Positions 58,700-64,000 of a DNA stretch of 64,000 bases are shown piece by piece. Each line of letters opens with the position of its first letter. Position 1 is the first letter of the stretch. Under the pieces are notes generated by a model. The model did no database searches, had not been told where the DNA came from, and saw nothing but the letters and a program-made list of their open reading frames with translations. The DNA is from Mercurialis annua (lineage: Eukaryota; Streptophyta; Magnoliopsida; Malpighiales; Euphorbiaceae), in assembly GCF_937616625.2 (NCBI RefSeq), contig NC_065572.1:55911653-55975652 (forward strand), written 5' to 3'. The position numbers were made by a program, and so were the translations under genes.

Positions 58700-60070
58700 T
58701 TTCGAACAAAAACGGTAAATGTGAGCGAAGTGGGGGTCAGACTCGCCCAGACTTATGGCAACCTCAATCTGGTTTAGTTTTAAAAATGGAGTCACCACCT
58801 AACTTAGTTAGGAAATGTCTTTTCTACCGATTATACATTCTCACGCGCCTATGAATGAGATGTCGTGCATCAGACCAAAGGATTCGGGTTCGTGAACACA
58901 ACCTAACTCTTGACTTGATTATATATTTAATCGATTTAAAAGACATCCATATAGAAAAGGTCTCATCAAAACAAGGTAGTTTGAAAAAAATATAGTACTG
59001 GGAAGTAAATGACTTGAAAATAGAGTTCCAAATTGTAAACATGCATTGTATTTAAGATTCGCATATGAGTCGATTTGCACTCGCATGGTGAACAAAAAGC
59101 AGGTACTCCTAAACAAGATCTAACCCTAAGGTTTCTAACATACAACAAACAAGTATGGATTTTATTTCAATTATATGCATAAAATTAAACCGGATGTAAA
59201 AGTGAGATTCATTTTATTAATTACCATCTTGAATACTTATATAACCATTAAGTATAGTTTTCATGGCAGTCTTAGAATTCCTATGTGAATTGATTAGTTT
59301 GGAACCAAATTAACATGGTTATCTTATAGTCCTATCAATAATGAATCTGGACATACATTCAAATCTGTACACAATATTTACTTACTCAAACTACAGTTGA
59401 TATATATATATACAAGATTAGAAATATTTTTTAACCTTATTTTAGAATGTCTGACGGTTGGTAGGAGACCGATTTTGTACTAAGATAAATAAGGCAATGA
59501 TATGATTGAAACCTTGCCAAATGAGTAACATGTCAGTCTCCATACAGCTCTAACATGCTGAATTAGCAAGGAATTTATCCAGAATGTCTTTGATACGCTG
59601 GTTATCACTTTGACGATTGGTCTAGGTAAACGTTCTTATGTTAATATATAAATATTTTGTTGCAGGTTGCCTTATAAACTTTTTAAAAAATAAAATTAAA
59701 TCGCTGGTAGAGTTTGATCAAACTGAAAGCTTTCTTTAGAAAAATTTCATTATATATCATTAAACGAGCATGAAATGTCAAACGAACCAAGAAAAAACAT
59801 CGTGATTAATTAAGAGACATGAAGTTGAAAATCGAACGAACGCGTAATAATCTTGATGTAACCAAAGATCAGCAAACCAACCTTAATTTACAGCACCCAA
59901 AACACACTAAAGTCGCTCAATTTTTTTTATTTTTTTTAAATGAAGCGATTTATTCGAAAATAAAAAAAAGTTAAATAACAATCGTAGAGACGATATTTTT
60001 GGGCAGAAGCCAAAGATCACCATCTCTTGCCCTCGGCCGATTATTTTAAAATTTTAAAATATCAAATAAA
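58700..60070. repeat. Dispersed repeat family, copy 2 (most complete)
   Basis: It contains AAATGGAGTCACCACCTAAC at about 58785, GATTCGGGTTCGTGAACACA at about 58881, AATTAACATGGTTATCTTAT at about 59308 and GCAGAAGCCAAAGATCACCA at about 60005. These match, in order, blocks at 3.2-3.8 kb and, for the last part, 55.9-56.3 kb. It is non-coding; the class is unresolved. Confidence 0.45.
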
Positions 60071-60332
60071 ATAATGTTCTTTTTAGATGAATATGAATAT
60101 TATTGTATTAACTCGGAAACAAAAGCAGTTATAATGTAAGACACGTGATAAATTTGTAGATTTGACTAAAAAATAGCATATGCTATTATCATAAGCGATT
60201 TCATCGCAGATCTTCCTTACAGACCTTTAATGTAAACCCCCTCTCAAAAAGAATAAAATAATAATAATAAAATCATAGTTCAAAATAAGTTCTCAAAAAT
60301 ATATTTATTCAATCATTTATTGATGATCTCAA

Positions 60333-60990
60333 AATAAACTAATTACACTGGAGTTGAATACAAACCGAGTTTTTGAAGAAATCTGCAGCCGAAAATTTAA
60401 AACATTGCAAAAATTGTGAAAACTAGCATAACTTTTCCACGAAACAAGCTGGAATCAATATAAGAATTTTGAAGAAATCAAGAAAACTTCACAAGACAAA
60501 ATTCATCAAGAATCTGAACAGGTGATCGCTCAGAACGATGAGATCTTTGATCGAATTTACAAATCACTCAACAACCTCATATAAACCAAATACATAAACT
60601 GTGAAAACACTCTGATACCACACTGAAATCTCAAAACAAAGCAATTTATTTAAGAAATTAAACTAACTGCACTGGGGTTGAATACAAATTCGAGTTTTTG
60701 AAGAAATTTACAGTTGAATACTTAAAACGTCGTAAAAATTGCGAATACCAGCATAAATTTGCCACAAAATAAACTGGAACCAACATAAGAATATTTAAGA
60801 AATCAAAAAATCATCACAACAGAGAATTCATCAAGAATCTGAACAATTGATCGCCAGAACGATAAAATCTTTGATCGAATTCACAAACACTCGACATACT
60901 CATACAAACCAAATACATAAACTACATAAACTGTAAAAACACTCTAAAACTGCACTCAAATCTTCATAACAGAGCAATTTGTTTAAAGAA
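60333..60990. repeat. Tandem direct duplication, period about 324 bp
   Basis: CACTGGAGTTGAATACAAA at 60346 recurs as CACTGGGGTTGAATACAAA at 60670. The rest follows in step: TCATCAAGAATCTGAACA, GATCTTTGATCGAATT/AATCTTTGATCGAATT, CCAAATACATAAACT. Copies differ at roughly one base in eight to ten. On the minus strand copy 1 contains GTGGTATCAGAGTG, similar to a tRNA-iMet primer site; the motif is lost in copy 2. Confidence 0.8.
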
Positions 60991-62407
60991 AAACATAAAA
61001 TATAACACAAAATATGTAAAGAGCCGTTGATTTCCGTTTGAAATTGAAATTTAGCTCCAACTGGCTCTTTAACTACATTTTGTGGGATTGAGATCAACCT
61101 AAACATTAGCATGGCTTGTTATTTCGATTGAATTATTAGTAACTTTTTTATGAGTACTAAAACGTAGCAATTAAACTAGCAAAATCTTATGTAGTAATTT
61201 TTTTTTTAAAGAACAGCAGCAATTTTTGGTAGTATTTTATTATTTCGGAGGTTGTGAGACATAGGTCCTAAATAGAGCGGCACCCCCTCCCAGGACAAAG
61301 TCATTAGAATAGGAAGATATGGGTCTATTTAATATATGTGTCAATTTATTTTGGAGTAGAGATAAATGCTTCATGTTCGTTGGTAAACGAGTCTCCTTCG
61401 CCTGCTGACATTTGTCCTCTCTTTTTCGAAAAATCCAATTTTTTGGCACTTTACAAACTAATATATCCCATTAAATATGATATGTGAATTTTATAACTTT
61501 AAAAATAAAATTTCTAACACTTTTTTAAAATAATACTCTATAAAATTATATATTTTCATATTTGGTAATTTTTTTATAATTCTTACTTTATACTTAATTA
61601 ATATTAATTAATGAATGTTAACTTTTTTTTATAATGTTAAGATATAAAATAAATAAAATATAAAAATTTACATATAAATTTTTACAAAATATTTTTTTAT
61701 CTGTTGGTCATTGTTATAATTTATAATATATATATTATTTTTATGGTCAATGAGTATTTTTATTATAAATATAGTTTATATAATAAAATAAAATAATTAT
61801 TTGATAATGGTTGAATTGAGTTTAAAAAAATATCAAATTAAACCAGACTCTATTTGCATAATGTTATTTATCTAATTTAATTTTTGTTTGAAAACCTATC
61901 AAATTAACATTAAAATATTAATATTAAATTAGTTAAATCAAACAATATACACCTTATATTTTGAAAGTTAGTGTTTTGTATCCCACCTCAATTCATATAA
62001 AATTATATATATTCTTTATATGTGTTTATACTATTGTTATTATGTGTATGCATATATTCGCAAGAAATATATCCGAACTCCAATTTTTGAATTTATAAAT
62101 GAATCTCCACTGATAGATGCTTTAATCAGGTCGTATTTAAGGTAACCATAGGATGTCATTAATGTAACCTTCTAAACTAATGCTAATAAGATCAATTATG
62201 GGAATCACGAAGATTCAAGCGAGAACGATATCAAATCTACATCTTAAATTAAATCAATCTTGGAGATTGAAATGTAAAGTCTGAATTTGTTGTTTGTTTG
62301 ATAAATATGTGTATGTAACCTGATAATAATAATGGCTCAGTTATTTATAACCCAAGAGTCCTAGTTAAAACAACACTCTTAATCTTACCAAGAGCCTTAT
62401 TTTTTTA
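60991..62407. other. AT-rich intergenic sequence, nothing recognised
   Basis: Contains long A/T runs and no frame above about 70 codons. The 62100-62330 part is slightly less AT-rich but shows no recognisable motif. Confidence 0.4.
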
Positions 62408-63627
62408 GGAAAAAGGGTCATTCATGTCCTTAAAGTTTGGGGTCTGAATCAAGTAAGCTCTCAACGTTCAGAAAGGTTCACCCATGCCCCCAACGTTTGT
62501 AAAAATAGACAATCAGGCCCCTCGATTTAATGCTGTTTCATTGCTCCTAAAACTCCGTTGCTGTGATCCTATGTGGCAAAGATAAAAGGATCATTTATAC
62601 CCTTAAGGTTTAGGTCCGAGATCAAATGAGCCCTCAACGTTTGAAAAAGGTTCACTTATTTCCCCCACGTTTGAAAAGGTTCACTTATGCCCTCAACGTT
62701 TGAAAAATGAACAATTAGGCCCCCAATTTAACATCGTCTCATTGCTTCCCAAACTCTGTTAGTGTAATCCTGCGTGGCTAATTTTACCGTCAAATTTTTC
62801 TCTACGGTGACGGTCTTTCTCTCAGCAACAATAGTCCCTTGTTGCAAAGCCATTTTATTACAAGACCAAACTAAATCGATAGACTATCCTTCTCCAACAA
62901 TCGAATAAGGAATTTTCTTCATTAATCAGTATCTTACTTGATAAAACTTACAATGCCATAGACGGAGAAAAGGAAGTGTTTGGTGAGGTAGAAGGAGGCA
63001 GCGCATGAGACGGAACGTCAAATGAAAAGGAATACAATTTTGATCCTTTTCGTTAATTTTTTTATATAATTGTTGGGTTTCTAATTTTTGGAGGAATATA
63101 ATTATCGAATCGAAATACATGAATAAAATGATTTTTTATAATTTACGTTTCATCATTAATTACGTTTAATCGTTTTCAATGATATCAGATAATTATTACC
63201 GATTCAATATTCAACGTTGGTTACCTATGGTTCGATTAATGGAAAACACTAAAAATTAGCCACGTAGGATCACACTATTAGAATTTGGGAAGCAATGATA
63301 CAATGTTTGAGGGCCTAACTGTTCATTTTTTTCAAACGTTGAGGGCATAAGTGAACCTTTTCAAACGTTAGGGGCATAAATGAACCTTTTTTTAAACGTT
63401 GAGGGCTCATTTGATCTCGGACTTAAACCTTAGGGGCATAAATGATCCTTTTATCTCTGCCACGTAGGATCACACTAACGGAGTCTTAGGAGCAATGAAA
63501 CGGCGTTAAACCAAGGGGCCTGATTGTCCATTTTTACAAACGTTGGGGGCATGAGCGAACCTTTCTGGACGTTGGGGGCTTACTTGATCCAGACCCTAAA
63601 TCTTAGGGGTATGAATGACCCTTTTCC
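62408..63627. mobile_element. Long-TIR element with doubled TIRs (outer copy)
   Basis: Outer TIRs: AAAAAGGGTCATTCATGTCC...CCCCCAACGTTTG...CAATCAGGCCCC...GTGATCCTATGTGGCAAAGA on the left, complemented at 63460-63627. No transposase in the middle. No exact TSD seen. Confidence 0.7.
62584..63452. mobile_element. Related long-TIR element nested inside (inner copy)
   Basis: Inner TIRs AAAAGGATCATTTATACCCT...GAGCCCTCAACGTTTG...ATCCTGCGTGGCTAA pair with their complements at 63255-63452. Their text parallels the outer TIR (same order of CCCTCAACGTTTG, CAATTAGGCCC and GTAATCCTGCGTGGC blocks), so inner and outer are members of one family. The core 62790-63220 has a minus-strand frame without a known domain. 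Confidence 0.7.
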
Positions 63628-64000
63628 CATTCTTTTATTGATAAACATAAAAGAAACCTAACATAACTCATTTTCTAATGAGTTTTCCAACTCAGATATG
63701 GTCTTCTAGAAGCTTTCTTTGGGCTTAACCCTCTTGCTGCTCTCAGGGCTAACACGTGTGCTACCCTTAGGGCTGACCACTCCATCACTCTACTTTTGGG
63801 CAGATAATGCATACTCAATCAGACTAAGCCCATTTTGAGGCCATTGTAAACAATGCCTCCAACAAATACATTGCGATAATTATGTACTTGTTTATTTACC
63901 TATTGCCCAACTAAATTAAATCTCAAATTGGGCTCAGGTCCATTCGGTACATATCCCCTTAATGAAAAATGACCTCCCATCTTTTGACTCATGGACCTTT
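63628..64000. other. Right edge of window, unidentified repeat-like sequence
   Basis: Less AT-rich than its surroundings, with TTTGGGCTTAACCCTCTTGC and CCATTTTGAGGCCATTGTAA. No frame is recognised. It could be part of an LTR running out of the window, but no paired end is visible. Confidence 0.3.

Noticed and set aside
60605..60625. Full LTR retrotransposon inferred from the TGGTATCAGAG-like site
   Set aside because: No TG...CA LTR, polypurine tract or second LTR could be matched around it, so only the motif similarity is reported.

Overview
The window is nuclear DNA from a flowering plant, most likely a eudicot. It is AT-rich, its genes carry many GT-AG introns, and most of it is nested transposable elements. 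Three host genes are visible: the 3' end of a coatomer epsilon-subunit gene (+, ending at 1201), a complete chloroplast isoamylase-type debranching enzyme gene of the ISA3 class (+, 18 exons, 34327-45438, 797 aa deduced), and a complete UDP-arabinose 4-epimerase gene of the MUR4/UXE class (-, 10 coding exons, 54549-50848, 416 aa deduced). The last two are convergent. They are unrelated housekeeping genes: vesicle coat, transient starch breakdown, and cell-wall sugar supply.

Region by region: 1-1.5 kb is the coatomer gene end. 1.5-4.8 kb holds a small Stowaway-like element and fragments of a dispersed repeat that recurs at 58.7-60 kb. 4.8-12.6 kb is decayed LTR-retrotransposon material whose two outer ends are homologous but inverted. 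12.6-33.2 kb is the most notable structure: a very large imperfect palindrome of two Mutator-like elements of the Ulp1-protease-carrying (Kaonashi/KI-MULE) type, joined head to head at about 24.2-24.5 kb. Each arm has a broken MULE transposase reading outward and a broken Ulp1-like/DUF1985 gene reading inward. The left arm was later hit by a young 6.07-kb non-autonomous LTR element that carries only a Gag zinc-knuckle gene (13678-19749, TSD ATGGG). The right arm was hit by a 1.8-kb long-TIR element with a 9-bp TSD (29160-30966). Each arm keeps the empty site of the insertion in the other arm, so both insertions postdate the palindrome.

33.66-34.20 kb is a hAT-type MITE with an exact 8-bp TSD, ending 126 bp before the ISA3 start codon. 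ISA3 introns hold two hairpin elements. 45.4-50.8 kb is intergenic, with a TIR-bounded element full of TTATCAT-type repeats. The UXE gene has a MITE in one intron and a hairpin just upstream of its ATG. 55.5-64 kb has no host gene I can recognise. It holds nested TIR elements, a GC-rich minisatellite of palindromic modules with higher-order structure (57912-58278), a 324-bp tandem duplication, and a double-TIR element at 62.4-63.6 kb.

The best candidate for an undescribed system is the MULE palindrome. Its layout resembles maize Mu killer, an inverted MuDR duplication that silences its family through hairpin RNA. That it acts this way here is inference. All comparisons were by eye; no alignment or search was run.
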